Positions 27,656 to 39,419 of a stretch of DNA of 60,000 nt are shown piece by piece. The stretch's first letter is position 1; the number at the start of each line of letters is the position of its first letter. A model generated the notes under the pieces. That model saw nothing but the letters and a program-made list of their open reading frames with translations. It did not search any database and was not told the DNA's origin. The stretch is taken from assembly GCA_914767715.1 (NCBI GenBank), contig OU612068.1, positions 11,782,001 through 11,842,000 of the forward strand, written 5' to 3'. The DNA comes from Membranipora membranacea (lineage: Eukaryota > Bryozoa > Gymnolaemata > Cheilostomatida > Membraniporidae). A program made the translations under genes and the position numbers.

Positions 27656-28814
27656 CCTAACCCCTACGTGGATTGCTTTGGTGCTTCGCACCCTCAAAGC
27701 ACAGCGATGCGGTGCAGTATCGCTGTAAATTGAAATCTCCCACTTTTGAATTCAGATTACTTGGCAAGTGTGCAGCAAGCGGTCACACGGGACAAAATAA
27801 GAATCCAGTCTTTACATCCAAATTTGAATATTCTTTCTTTTCACTGTTCATCGATCAGCTTTTGTAGATTGTTTCTCTACATTTGTCCTCTTGTGGCGTC
27901 GATTCGGACTTCCAGTACCTCAGCATAAATTTTGAGATCCAACTTAGTTCAATATGTGGACATACAATGAACAGTTTGTAGTATTTTTGCCCTCAACTAT
28001 TAAGATCACTATCCTTCATTTTGATAATACCGTACTTTGGCTAAGCCATAAACTAGCTTCAAGGTTATAAAGTTAGGTAGCTATTTTGTGGACTTGGCAG
28101 TCCTCAAGAAATAATAAACTGCAATCTGGAATAAAAAACTTCGATTCAAATGTCCATTTTTCAATCAAAACTTTCATTGATTTCATAATAGAATTTTTTT
28201 TTTACCTTTTATTTTGAATAACTAGCACAGATAGTTTGATGTGAACCATGAACCCAGTTTTGAAAAAAAAAAGGAATAGTTTGTAACATTAATGAATCAT
28301 AACCTGCAACTTAACTTGAACAACTGGTATAATCAATTCGAAAAGCTATGAAAGGATAGCTGAATAAGATTATGGCCCAATGATACCATTTCATCCTTCA
28401 TTAGTGCCTAATGGTCACCGGTAAGAAATATTTTCTAATTTTGCAGGGACAGTCGATAATTTAAAAAAATGTCATTATGATACCCTACTGGCTTTAGACA
28501 GCATAGGAACATAATTCATTTGAAGCACTAGTAAAATGACTAAATAGGTTGGGCATGTGAAAAAAATAAGTTATTATGAATAGATAACTTCAGCAAGCGT
28601 CTGGTGAGATACCCTATTTCTTAAAAGATCACAAACATGAGCTGGAAAACTTTGTTAAGAGCCTAATCATTTTTTTGACCTAGCCTTAAGTTCCTTGTAA
28701 TCCTCCGAAAAAAAATAAAGCAGTTGGTGTGTGGGCGCAGACACAGTTTCTATAATAATGTAACTATTGAGACCACAATCACAACTCCAATCACCCCATG
28801 AAGAGATAATAATA

Positions 28815-30223
28815 TCAGTACTTGTTGATGTTGAATAAGCGGACTTGATGAAGCTGAGGTAATTTTGGAACAAGCACAAAGCCGAGAGTTATAGCGTTGA
28901 CGACGAAGTGTACTTTGTCATACATTGTATATATACTGGTTAGAATAAATCTGCAAAGAAAAGATGAAATTATGAAGAGGATGTACAATGGTATTACAAT
29001 GGACAGTGATAGCAATGTTTGAGAAATAAAACAGTGCTGCAACCTTTGGAATGGAAGTTCAACATTAAGGTTGTATCATCACTCCCCCCCCCCCCCCCCC
29101 CCCCAGTATAATTTCCATGTGCACAGCAGGTTTCAGCCATTAATGTCGTTCTGTTATGTTTGTATCTACTCAAACAATCTAGGGATGCTGAGTTGCTTAG
29201 ATTTTTTAGGTTTTGTTATGCTAGCCGATCATGAAAATAACTAGATGACCCTGTGATGTTCTGATTTCACTATTGGAATGTAATGATCTCAGCATGTAGA
29301 TCACAGAGTAAGGCTATATCCTTACTCTGTGATGTATATGCAGCAGCTTAGTTCTGACAGGGAAGTAACGTAAACACTTTATATTTTTGGTGCATGTCAG
29401 CATGCGTAATAAACAATTACCTCTTTGCATGAAAATGATATCTGGTGAGGACAAATAAGAATTGAGTTGATGTGGATCTCACATAACATATCATTAGCAT
29501 ATACATATATAAAATATTGCATGTAATTTTGTGTTATCATCAGTTGCTTATAGTGATGCAGTGCAGATACTAACAGAACTATAGGTACTACTGTAAAGAA
29601 TTTTCTTGTTCCTGTGAACTGTTTGCCGTGGTCTAGTTGTTCCCATTGAGTGAGCATTCTGGCCTCTCCTTGGTCATTTGGTTCCCAAGGGGTTCCTTTC
29701 ACCATGTGTAATAACACAAACATGCCCTGCAAAAGTGGATTTTGATCTACAGTAGAATTTTGTATACTTCTTCAGTTAAGTCAACCACGGATATAAGCGC
29801 TAATTAAGAGCAACCATGCAATTAAAGATCCAAGATAAGAAATAAATAATCAGCACTTGTATTTGCACACTTCCCACTTAATCATAAAGCACTGCTAAAA
29901 TATAGTTTCAGGTAGAAAAGAGAGAAATTTGATACAATAGATATATAGCACGGAGATCATGTCAACTTCATTTTCTTTGGATGGTTACTGGTGTATGTTA
30001 AATGGGAGATTTTCACAAAATTGAGTATTTCCGAAGAAGAGTCTCTTACCACATTGTGTATAACATTAGTGAGGGTCCAGGCCATAGCCACGCTGATGAA
30101 AGGTATGCTCATTACGATCCAGTGTAACAACCCAACTAGCAGTGTATAAAATAGCCACATTCCTTTACTGTTCAAGTAGGAATTGGTGGGATTGTTTTCT
30201 GCGCTAGCCGTGCCGACATTCAT
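28815..30223 (-). CDS. ORMDL: ORMDL sphingolipid biosynthesis regulator, complete
   Basis: Small ER membrane protein that binds serine palmitoyltransferase, the first enzyme of sphingolipid synthesis, and inhibits it when ceramide is high. Coding exons: 30223-30050, 29726-29575, 28950-28815 (TGA). Phases join to 462 nt, 153 aa, exactly the length of human ORMDL1-3. Matching stretches include MNVGTA at the start, [65 protein letters not shown] and the C-terminal NINKY. The second donor is GTTAGT, chosen because it is the only one that keeps phase and family spacing. An acceptor at 30241-30243 just before the ATG implies an upstream 5' UTR exon that I could not place. The usual N13-T14 pair reads T13-N14 here (see findings). 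The gene is convergent with the ceramide synthase gene. Confidence 0.96.
29084..29104. repeat. Poly-C/poly-G tract, 21 bp
   Basis: An uninterrupted run of 21 C in the second ORMDL intron. On the transcribed strand it is a G-run about 130 nt before the last acceptor. Its length may be unreliable in assembly. Confidence 0.9.
29300..29333. repeat. 14-bp perfect stem-loop in an ORMDL intron
   Basis: ATCACAGAGTAAGG (29300-29313) pairs perfectly with CCTTACTCTGTGAT (29320-29333) over a 6-nt loop. A related GGATATCCTTACTCTGTG word appears near 46480 and 57225 in the duplicated units, so this may be part of a dispersed repeat. Confidence 0.6.
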
Positions 30224-31109
30224 CTTGTACTGTCTGCCACCTAAAACTAAAACACATTTGAATAAGTCAGACATCAAACACATAGGCCTACAAGGAGTGG
30301 CTTACATTCAGTCTGGAATTCTCCCAAGTGTGGGAAGTGGTGAATCAATACTGAGCGAAAATAGGCAAATGCTGCTACAGTCATCCTCCGAGCCTATCAA
30401 CCAACATCAAGAGGCTAATGAAACTTTAGGTATAAGTAGGATTGCCTCTATGTGAACAGTGTAAATGGCAAACGCGCCTAGTAGTCATCCAGTTATACAC
30501 GGTACCAGCAGATTACAAATGGATTTTGGCCTTCAGTATTATCTCACAGAATTAAATTCTTTTCTTAGAATGGAAATAGTATCATAACATCATGCAGTTA
30601 GAACACTTAGCACAGGGGCTCATCTGAAATTGATCTGATTGGCTGTCCCTACTAGCACGAATTATATAGCCTGGGAAATCAACCTCTTTACAAAACTGCA
30701 GACAGTATTAAAATGCCTTCAACGTCGATGATTTGGGCTTTTCCAGAATGCTACTAGGGACTGGCTATTTTTGCAAGCCCATTGTTTGGCAAAAGAAAGC
30801 TAATGATGCTATTCCAGATATGGAATTCAATGTATTATCTTGCCGAGATCATGTCAAATCTTGTAATAGCCTATGACAGGGCCTTTCCATTGTCTTAGGC
30901 TTACATATCAAGTAAAAGTTCCACGATCCATAGCCGTAGTAGGGGAGGTAGCATTGGTTTATATGACTACCGTCAAATTCACATTATCAGTTTAAAAGGC
31001 AACTCATCAAAATGACCACAGTGACCAAAGAAGGCCTAGCAGGTAAATATTGGGAAGTCAACAGTTACCCAGATATCTCTCTTTTTTTTCAGAGACTCAG
31101 AGTATAATT

Positions 31110-31860
31110 AAACCTGTTTAACGGTCTCCTTAGGATGACATGTCAACACAAAAGATGAGAAGAGATTTCAAGCCAACTTGGAGTCACTGAACACCTGGGC
31201 TTAAACCTGGGGATGAGTTTTAATGCTAAGGAGTGTTAGATTATTGCCTTCCATCTCCAGAGAACAGTCCCAGAGTACACTATGGACAATATAGTGCTGG
31301 AGCACACAGATCACTGCAAATACTTGGGAGTGATACTGCAGTCAGACCTAAAGTTCACAGACCACATAGCCGACAAAATCTGCAGCGCCAGAAAGCAGAT
31401 TGGGATGATCAGACGAGCTCTCTACTGGGCACCGGAGAGAGCCAGACTGATTGCATACAAGTCTCTCTGCCTTCCTCATCTGGAATATGCTTCCTGTGCC
31501 TGGGATCCTTCCACAAAGAGGGAGATCGAGGCACTTGAGATTGTGCAAAACCAAGGTGTGAGAATGATCTGTGGATTGAAGGGGGGGGAGGGGTGTTATG
31601 GAAGCAAAGGAGATATTGCAGCTGGAACAGCTAGTTATTCGGCGGAAGAACTCCAGGGTAAAGCTCCTAAATAAAAAACTGTCAAGAGAGGAGGCCCACC
31701 CTGCGCATCCTACGATGAAATAATATACCAGCACCATACTACAGTCTCGACAAGATCACAAACACGGAACGAGCCACGCTCTATCGCTGCCACAGGGAGC
31801 TGTTTTTATAACAGTTTTCTGCCCCGGACAATACGGGATGTGAAAATCTAAGGACAATCA
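31110..31860 (+). pseudogene. Non-LTR retrotransposon fragment, C-terminal part of reverse transcriptase
   Basis: Across shifted frames the text reads like the thumb and C-terminal region of a LINE reverse transcriptase: a WGMSFNAKEC-like stretch, then HTDHCKYLGVILQSDLKF, RALYWAPERARLIAYKSL, LPHLEYASCAWDP and EIEALEIVQNQ, ending near a PDNTGCENLRTIR-like tail. The main open piece is 31282-31674, with frame breaks before and after. No endonuclease or catalytic FADD part was found, so it is 5'-truncated and dead. Confidence 0.85.
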
Positions 31861-34150
31861 GAGGACAATACTACTGATGCCCCTATTGGATGGGTACATG
31901 TACCCACTCTGAACCAAAAGGCTCTACCCATGGGATGGTATTCTGGAACAATGTCCAAACCATATGTAGTTATGTCCAAAAACTGAGGCACGCCCCTTAC
32001 GCCCCCTAGGCGGTCTAGCGTGATGTCGTCTTTGATGTAAGTTGATGTAAGTAAGTGTCTGGGTTTTCAAAATGCAGTGCAGTGTGCTTGATGAAACTAA
32101 ATTTATATGCTTGCAATCCCCAACCCCTCATATATAGATATCATTATGGGATGAATCTATACATCATAGGCTACTTGCAGAGTTTCATAATAAACACCAG
32201 TGAAGAGCAATAAGAAGAAGTATGCTTCCTGCAACAACTTACTCTGAAACGTAAATTCAAAATTGACTAGATCCTGACATGACAACTATTACTATTTGAT
32301 GCTGGGGATGACCCCATTAGTTAAAGAGAGATGACCTCAAATTCAAAGTAAAATCTTTGAATCCCAAACTAAATGCACTACCTAGTCTTCTACTGACCAA
32401 CATGACTACTACATTTTTTAGAACCAAAACTTAGAAATAAATTAATAATAATAAATGATCATTCCAAATATTATTAGGATTAGGTATGTGGCACTCTTAA
32501 AATACCCCACATCATGTGATGTTATAAGATGGGCATTCACTTCAATCATAGAAGTATTGATGATCACAGTCATACCCCATATAATGAACAAATAAGTGAC
32601 GAAACTTTTTCTCAGAAGCTATTCCTGTCTGTTTTTCTGATTCAGTGATGGCAATTATTAGGTCAAGGCTAAGATAGCCTGTTTAAAATGACAAAACATC
32701 GGAAATAGGAAAATATAACTATGTTCAGAAATAATTGATATAAGTTTTCTAACGAGTTTTCTAAGATAGTAGTCATAGAAAACTAACTAAAAATATTCAT
32801 AGCCTACCAAAGAACAGTTTCACTTATGGATGGAAGGGGAAGTCATCATTGATACCAAATTTATATTCACTACCACCATAGTCATTTGAAAGTCTTGATG
32901 TTATAGTAGCCAATCTCACACTGATGATAGCACGACGGTGTTTGTGTTTCCACAGGCTTTTGACATGAGCCGGAGCAAAATTCAACCAAACATATTTGCA
33001 AGCATTCTTCCGAAGTAGAAGATCCTGGTATCAGGCCCTTCATTTCAAATGAGTGACGCCTTTGAAGCCATTTCCTCTGATCACCTTATTGAAATTTCTT
33101 ATACTGTTGCTCTCTTGGTTAGGCAAATTCATTGAAGATACCATAGATCCAACCAGGCAGTGAGTCATGATAGGGTAAGATCGATCCCTGGCAGGTCCGT
33201 TTGTCACTTCGAGGAGCGGTCATATAATGACTTTGGCAGTTTATAATTGAAGGTCCCCTTGGATGAACATCAATATATGTGTTAGTTTGATAACCGCTAT
33301 TATATTTAAATAATCATAATAATTTTAACAAAACTGCCAAACTTCAACTGTGTAAAAAAAATACAATTTATTGACAATCCATTATACCTGCAAAATAACA
33401 CCCTCAGATAGTCAATCTTCATAATCCTCGTATATAATATTATCACAAAACGAATTATGGGGATGTGTTTTAGTTTTTGAATGCCCTTGTATTATATTAT
33501 GATATATGGGCATTTAAAAAATTGTAATATCGACTATTAAAACTAAGAATTCAATTAGGGTTTTGTAATATGTATTTAACCATATTAGGCAATAATTATT
33601 GAAAACAACTTGGAAGTACAAAAATTGACAATTGCCAAGGTGCCTTACAATGAACTGATTGCCATATTATCATGAATAACTAAAACATGTCTGCAAGCCT
33701 CAATTCACATGAGGGGACAACTCAGTAGCATGGCACATCCCGGTGAGCTGAGGGGTTTGCAGTCTAGTATAGATAGTAGCTAAATATATTGATGTTTAGA
33801 CTTTGGGATGTAGAGGCCATTCTCTGGGTTTTCTATCGAATTTTAATCTACTGTTGTGAAGAAGTTGACTCATTTATGTCATGCTCATTTTCAAGCTAAA
33901 CACATTTGTGAATTGATGACTCATCTTTTGTTTTTCCACATAGTCATCTATTCCACATGGCATGTTGTAATATACGTCTATGGAAGATCAAATAATAATG
34001 TAAAACCGTAAAATTGGTCATCACTCATCACCCATCATGGTTGGTTAAGCTTCCTAAAATGGTGTAATATTGGGAATTCCAATGTTTTGAAATGAGGATC
34101 GGCATGGGATTCCCCAAGGAATACAATATGTACAACCCAACAGCAACATT
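31861..34150. other. Intergenic, no gene recognised
   Basis: AT-rich DNA with no open frame above 60 codons that looks coding. A 28-codon plus-strand frame at about 33050 (starting MSDAFEAISS) is too short to call. Confidence 0.4.
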
Positions 34151-34158
34151 TATAACAT
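34151..34158 (+). promoter_or_regulatory. Weak TATA-like box before gene A
   Basis: TATAACAT lies about 110 bp before the gene A start. The following 20 bp (a GAGGAACTGCTC word) seem to line up with the stretch after the TATAAAAA box of genes B1 and B2, which suggests a shared ancestral promoter. Confidence 0.35.
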
Positions 34159-34260
34159 CGAGGAACTGCTCAATGTATTTATTCAAGCTCAAACATTCGA
34201 ACAAGCAAGACACACACATTACACTAGAAAACTTTATCAAGTACGTAGCAACATTTCAAC

Positions 34261-34737
34261 ATGACAGACTTAGTCGACGCCGTAGTCAAAACATTGACAG
34301 CACCTTACCAAATAGGCAAGGCTATCCATGGCAGTGTGAAAGATAGAAAAAGGAGAAAGAGTGAGAAACAGCAGGCAAAAGAGGGACAGCGGTCTCGTGC
34401 TGCCAGTGCAAACTCTGTATCATCTCTAGATGGATCAGGAAGCCATACTTCTCCTCATCCAGCACTGAGAGGAAGTATCCATCAGACCGACAGGATATCA
34501 ATGTACCACGCGTCATCAAGCTCTACAATCAATGACCTGAACAGTGGTAGTGAGTTTGGAAGTTTTGACAGTATAGAGTCTTCCACCACCGCTCGTCTTG
34601 AGCCGACAGCACCACCACCAGATGATCAACGCTCAATGATGGACATCAATAACAATTTGTCGGATGCTTCTCAATATAACATCCCTGCTTGTATTCCTCC
34701 TTCATACGATGAATCACAAAGAGCCTATGGATTGTAG
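34261..34737 (+). CDS. Gene A: unrecognised 158-aa disordered protein with PTAP and PPSY motifs
   Basis: I do not recognise this family. The single coding exon gives 158 aa. Residues 1-20 are the only hydrophobic part and could form a short helix. Residues 28-47 are strongly basic (KDRKRRKSEKQQAK). Residues 43-65 are Ser-rich, and HPALRG is at 66-71. A Ser/acidic stretch follows, then PTAP at 115-118, then PPSYDESQ from 146. The end, ESQRAYGL, resembles QSQKDYG of genes B1 and B2, which also share HPALRG. PTAP and PPxY motifs typically bind TSG101 and Nedd4-family WW domains, so an ESCRT or ubiquitin-ligase adaptor role is an inference. After the stop a donor (34764) and an acceptor (35033) suggest a 270-bp 3' UTR intron. 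Composition and family copies argue for a real gene. Confidence 0.75.
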   Translation: MTDLVDAVVKTLTAPYQIGKAIHGSVKDRKRRKSEKQQAKEGQRSRAASANSVSSLDGSGSHTSPHPALRGSIHQTDRISMYHASSSSTINDLNSGSEFGSFDSIESSTTARLEPTAPPPDDQRSMMDINNNLSDASQYNIPACIPPSYDESQRAYGL

Positions 34738-35935
34738 CATAGGAATACTGAGTCTGCTGAAAGGTAATTTTCCACAATTCTTGCATTACAATACACATCT
34801 TTCCATCACAAATTACAAGTTATGTCAATCGCCATTCAAACTTGAACATATCATATCCCATTGCTGTTTCATGTGAAAACATTGAACAAATTTAATTTGA
34901 TGACGCTGTCTCTTTTTATTGAAAATGTTATAGATAAATTTCTAGTCTGTGGATTGTCACGGTTTGATATCAGAGTGTAACAAATTAATACTTCTTCTGT
35001 TGTGAAAAATAACAAACTTTTACTCTATTTTAGATCATACAGACTCTGACATGTGGTGATAACTGCGCAAACACTCAAAACAGGCAAAAATAAAAAAAAT
35101 AAGCAGACTAGAACCCGAAGTGAATAGCGACAGCAACGTTGCAACTGACCTTTCAGTATTATTATGTACAGTATTATCAACTTTCAGCAAACATACACTA
35201 ACTGCATCCCTAGCTATAACAAAACTAGTGTGTAGTCAGAGAAAATGTGTCAACCTAATAAAAAAATTATAAACTGAGTGATTAAAAAAAAACCACTGTA
35301 AATAATTTTATTAACATATTTATTTATCAATACATATTTATTTATTTTATTTTTTTCCACTGCCTGGTATGGCTGCACCTTGGAATCTGCTGTTTTCTAG
35401 TCACGTGTCTCATTTTTATGTTACCAGGTAACTGTTGAATAGATAGTGTCCTTTACCATCGTAAGCATGTCATAATTATTAATTAATATTTTGTCACACA
35501 AAAACAATTAAATTGTGGCAGCAGGTATTGTGCTTTTCTTCTGCTCATTTTTTTCAGTATTATGTTGATCATAGGTATAGAATCTCATTATATATCTTCT
35601 TTTTTTTAAAACCAATAATCAGTAAAACTTCAAAAAGTATAACTCTCAATGGACTCTCGTGCACAATGACCTATTTTGCAGAGGGGAATACATGACAAAA
35701 CAATTTCAGTAGTAGTAATTGGTCTTCATCAGATGGAACTGATTACACAAACTGACAAAAAATATTGTCGTCATAAATATCTTAGGCCATACTAAAAGGT
35801 CTATCTTGGGTTTGATTAAACCTTTTCAAGAAAATAGTAAATTTCATGCCATACTTGTATAGAGTCTTAGTAATATCATAGGTTAATCTATGGGAAGAAC
35901 TGAGGAACGGACATATACAAGCAAAATCTTCATAC

Positions 35936-36050
35936 CTGTTTGAGCAAATGATTTATAAATGGATAGCAGTTCCTCGGTACTGATTACCAGACCGTCATTC
36001 ATCCGAGTGTGTGAGAAACGGGAGCTACCTGTCTCTGTCATATCTACCAT
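35936..36050 (-). CDS. Candidate first exon, function uncertain (TGT-like N-terminus?)
   Basis: On the minus strand an ATG at 36050 opens 38 codons (starting MVDMTETGSSRFSHTR) and ends at a good donor, ACAG followed by GTATGA. The pattern F-x-V, G-S-S-R, then N-D-G-L-V, S-T-E recalls the N-terminal strand region of tRNA-guanine transglycosylases, including QTRT2, but the match is weak. If right, it could be the 5' exon of a third QTRT2 copy. No following exon was found to its left on the minus strand. Confidence 0.3.
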
Positions 36051-37027
36051 GAATTTTATTCGGCGGAAGCCCACCACATTCTAGCCAATGTGTGGTTGGT
36101 GGGTGAGGAGCCAACACATAGGCTAACCATATTTGTGTGATTCATCAACCTCAGACTAGCGCTCAAAATCACACTGAAGGGATTCAATTGTATTTCTGAC
36201 CCTAGACTATAATATGTTGCTATCGGCCATGAACTTATCGTTATCGATCACATTCCCTTATCAATACTGACATAACATAATCTAATATTGTATGTACGTC
36301 TTGTTGCCTGAAATCCGCAATAGATAGTAAACAAAGTCCGTATTAGAACTAGTGCTAGATGCAGCTTTTAAATGGAATCAAGCATAAATAACAAGACAAT
36401 TTTTGGGAGCTGATAAGACAGACCTAGACTTAGGGAAATGTCTGGGGGGGAAGGGGCTCAGACTAAGACAGAAAAGGAGATTCTTAAATATTACAATGGC
36501 ATTTTGGTTATTGCATGATTATTCTTTGCTGCTTTTTTTTTGCATTTTACTTTATTTCAGGCTGCGACAGTAGGCATTTTAATTAATATTGTGAAATAGT
36601 TGGAATGATGCAGCCATGCACCTTTATGATTTGTTCTTTAGCTAAGTCTGCCGCGAATCTGATTACAGTTTATTAGCATAAAAATTTGGATTATTTCCTG
36701 GAGCAATGGCGAGAATAAGTTTCGATTTTTTAGTCACAATGATCGATTTAATACAATAGGTTAGTATATTAATATATAACAAGGAAACAGAATTTTTTTT
36801 GTATTTTGATGTCTAAGGAATGGATCATATTCAAATAATGTCAATTGTACACAAGGTTTTGTTGGCGTATAGATAATATACGATTCACAGTGACAAACAT
36901 AAGGGATTGTCATTTTGGTTCTTATTCTCTGCGAACTTTCCCCAGCGGAATAGGAGGGTAACAAAAGGATATAACATAATATGATATAATTATCTTGATT
37001 TTCAGTTGACAATTCTGCAGGTAGCAG

Positions 37028-37275
37028 TAGGTAAATTCGCGCCCTTGGTATCTATATTAAATAATCATAATCATTTTCATGGGGAAATCCAACTGAATCC
37101 AACTTGAACTCAAGTTGTCTCCCTTTTACCAATGAGGAGATAACTCTAAGTTTCATGTCAATATCATTGAAAAACCGTATACCTAATCATAAAATCTATT
37201 CAGTTGGATTTTCCCATGAAAATGATTATAATTAATGATTATTTAATAGAGATACCAAGGGCGCGAATTTACCTA
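37028..37275. mobile_element. MITE-like element with about 75-bp inverted repeats and TA flanks
   Basis: The ends GGTAAATTCGCGCCCTTGGT and its complement face each other. The arms stay paired for about 75 bp (AATAATCATAATCATTTTCAT on the left, ATGAAAATGATTATAATTAATG on the right). Both ends are flanked by TA, as expected for Tc1/mariner-type insertion. No transposase frame lies within the 248 bp, so it would be non-autonomous. Confidence 0.85.
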
Positions 37276-37378
37276 GTATATTAAAATATCTTTGGTACAA
37301 ATGAAGCATAGGTTCTAAAGGATATATGAGGAATGACACCATGGACAAAATTATTCAATTTAAAACTCATAAGATAGG

Positions 37379-37476
37379 ATGGGATATTTGGCTCCTTCGC
37401 TGACATTGGCAGTAGAACCAAAGACATTCATGAGGATCTTAGAAAAAGAAGCTTAGAAAAAAAATCCGCTTATTAG
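37379..37476 (+). pseudogene. Decayed copy of the gene B family, N-terminus
   Basis: One frame reads IFGSFADIGSRTKDIHEDLRK, close to IFKAFADIGKGIKDIHDYRK of genes B1 and B2, and then meets a TAG at about 37474. The ATG at 37379 is out of frame with it because a few bases after ATGG are missing. The nucleotide match is also clear (TTCGCTGACATTGGC). No C-terminal half was recognised next to it. Confidence 0.8.
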
Positions 37477-37882
37477 CGTAGCTTATAAGCTGACTTCAAA
37501 CTTGCAAACAACAGAGAAAAACATGAAAAAATATTAACAAAACTATTCAATGTTGTAAGTTGTTTTGTTATGGAAAACAAATGTGCTGTGGAATATTACA
37601 GGATTAGATAAGCGCATGACTTGAATATGAAAAATAAATACTTTTTTATCAACACAGAATAATGTATTATTGATAAGAGACAAGCTGAGTAAAAATACAC
37701 TATGGAATAAGAATTGTTTTCTCAAGAACCAATAAAATGAAAAGGGGTCGGGTGAAACTTTCCAAATTTGGTGTTACGCCCATAAATGAACTTGATAAGC
37801 TATTTGATGTTTTTAAATGAGCAAGAGGCGTTTCCTTTGAATACAAACCAAATTAAGAAGACTTAATTTTTAACAACGGCTG

Positions 37883-38135
37883 TATAGTTTATGCTGTCGT
37901 CAAAACATTAGCCTTACCAGTCACAGACCGGAGGGCAGTAAGGAGGGGCATGAGCGAAAGAGGCAAAGCAAGAAATAGACCATCTCAGGGGCGCAGTTCC
38001 GCCTTTATCCGTTCTACAAGAGATTTGGTTTGTCATACACTTCCATACCCAGAACTACATGGCTGTCCAGGGGAGCATGACATGGAAGCTGGACCTAACT
38101 AAATAATAAATGACTTGAATAAAGGGAGCGAGTGT
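37883..38135 (+). pseudogene. Decayed copy of gene A
   Basis: Collinear nucleotide words match gene A: GTCGTCAAAACATT and CCTTACCA near the start, then a degraded SHTLPYPELHG frame corresponding to SHTSPHPALRG, then IINDLNKGSECG corresponding to TINDLNSGSEFG. Several stops and frameshifts interrupt it, and the late motifs are gone. With the fragment at 37379 it shows that the family once had more members here. Confidence 0.75.
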
Positions 38136-39419
38136 GGCTGTTCCAATTCTGAAAATAACCTTTTTTTTATAAACAGTTGGCAGCCACAGATACTATGTTG
38201 TACGGCATCTTACCTGATATTCTATCATCGCATGTGGAAACCCGGCGAGCATTTAGATTGTAGCAGGACATCACGTATTGCTTTTCAACATATTTGTACA
38301 AGATGAAGTCGAGAAAATTCTGCTGGACTGACTTCGTAGCTGAGGACACGAGTTGAAGAGCAATCATTTTAAGAAGCCTTTTTCAATCACATTTAGGAAA
38401 ATTTATAACCCCTTACTCAAACTATATTACCTAGTTATTAAAGCTTGCAGGACTGCAGGTCGGATGTCACACACATTTTGTGTTGCTGTGCATTTCTGAG
38501 CTAGAGTGTTCTTCATGATGTTTCCATAATACATTTGTCGTCACATGTTTTGTTTCATTTCAGATCTGCCAAACTCTAAGCCAACACAGAATTTAATAAG
38601 GACAAGATCAACACTAAGTACTATTAATACAATGTAACATATGGCACAATTTCCAGACGGACATGTTTGTTGTGAACAACACTAGCTCTTAATCTACACA
38701 TTTTCTCTGCTTAAAGCAAAATATTTACGGACAACTATCAAAGAAATGTTGATTTCATTCAAACAGTCAAATTAATTATATTTTCATACTTTTTTGCTGC
38801 TGTATGAAAAGCTCAGGTGTTTTGAAGCTGATACTATCGGCCTAACACAGTCTCGTCACATTCTGACGGTTTAATAATATAAATTCAACCTTGGGTAATG
38901 CATGCATTCATTTTACCAGTGTAGAAAATATAATGGTGGAGACACGTACTTGGGAATTATATTATTGTAACACTACGATAGTCATGTTGTGGGGAGTTTC
39001 AGTCTTTGACTGTTATATATATTAAGCACTGAAGACACATTCTATTCATACACTCTACATTCTACATTCTACATTCTATTCCTACACATGTTTTGTCTGT
39101 TATAATAATCCTTTATAAATGCTACGACTGTAACTATTTTTAGCAAGCTTACACTCTTCCCTCTTACAACTTGTCACTTCATGTTTACTAGCGGACGAGA
39201 CTAAACGCACTGATTTTGTTTACTGATTTATACATTAAATCTTTGTAACTCTGTTAGTTTTAGTTAGATAGTTAGTACACAATAAAATCATAGTATAGTT
39301 GATAAACAACACATTTTTATGCCTGGCTGGTAGCCTTGATTTAAACAAACTTTTCGACTGGCAGGTTGCCGTTAAGCCTTAATCGTTCATCAGAACAAGT
39401 TGGAGATGGGGAATAATTA

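Larger units (their letters stand above)
23361..28814. other. Intergenic region between convergent ceramide synthase and ORMDL genes
   Basis: This holds the 3' UTRs and repeat DNA. No conserved gene was recognised. Several open frames of 60-130 codons occur, but none has recognisable motifs or splice context. It contains the repeated block near 25.3 and 26.3 kb and a GC-rich element at 26.6-27.7 kb, listed separately. A candidate minus-strand poly(A) signal for ORMDL is at about 28208-28213. Confidence 0.5.
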
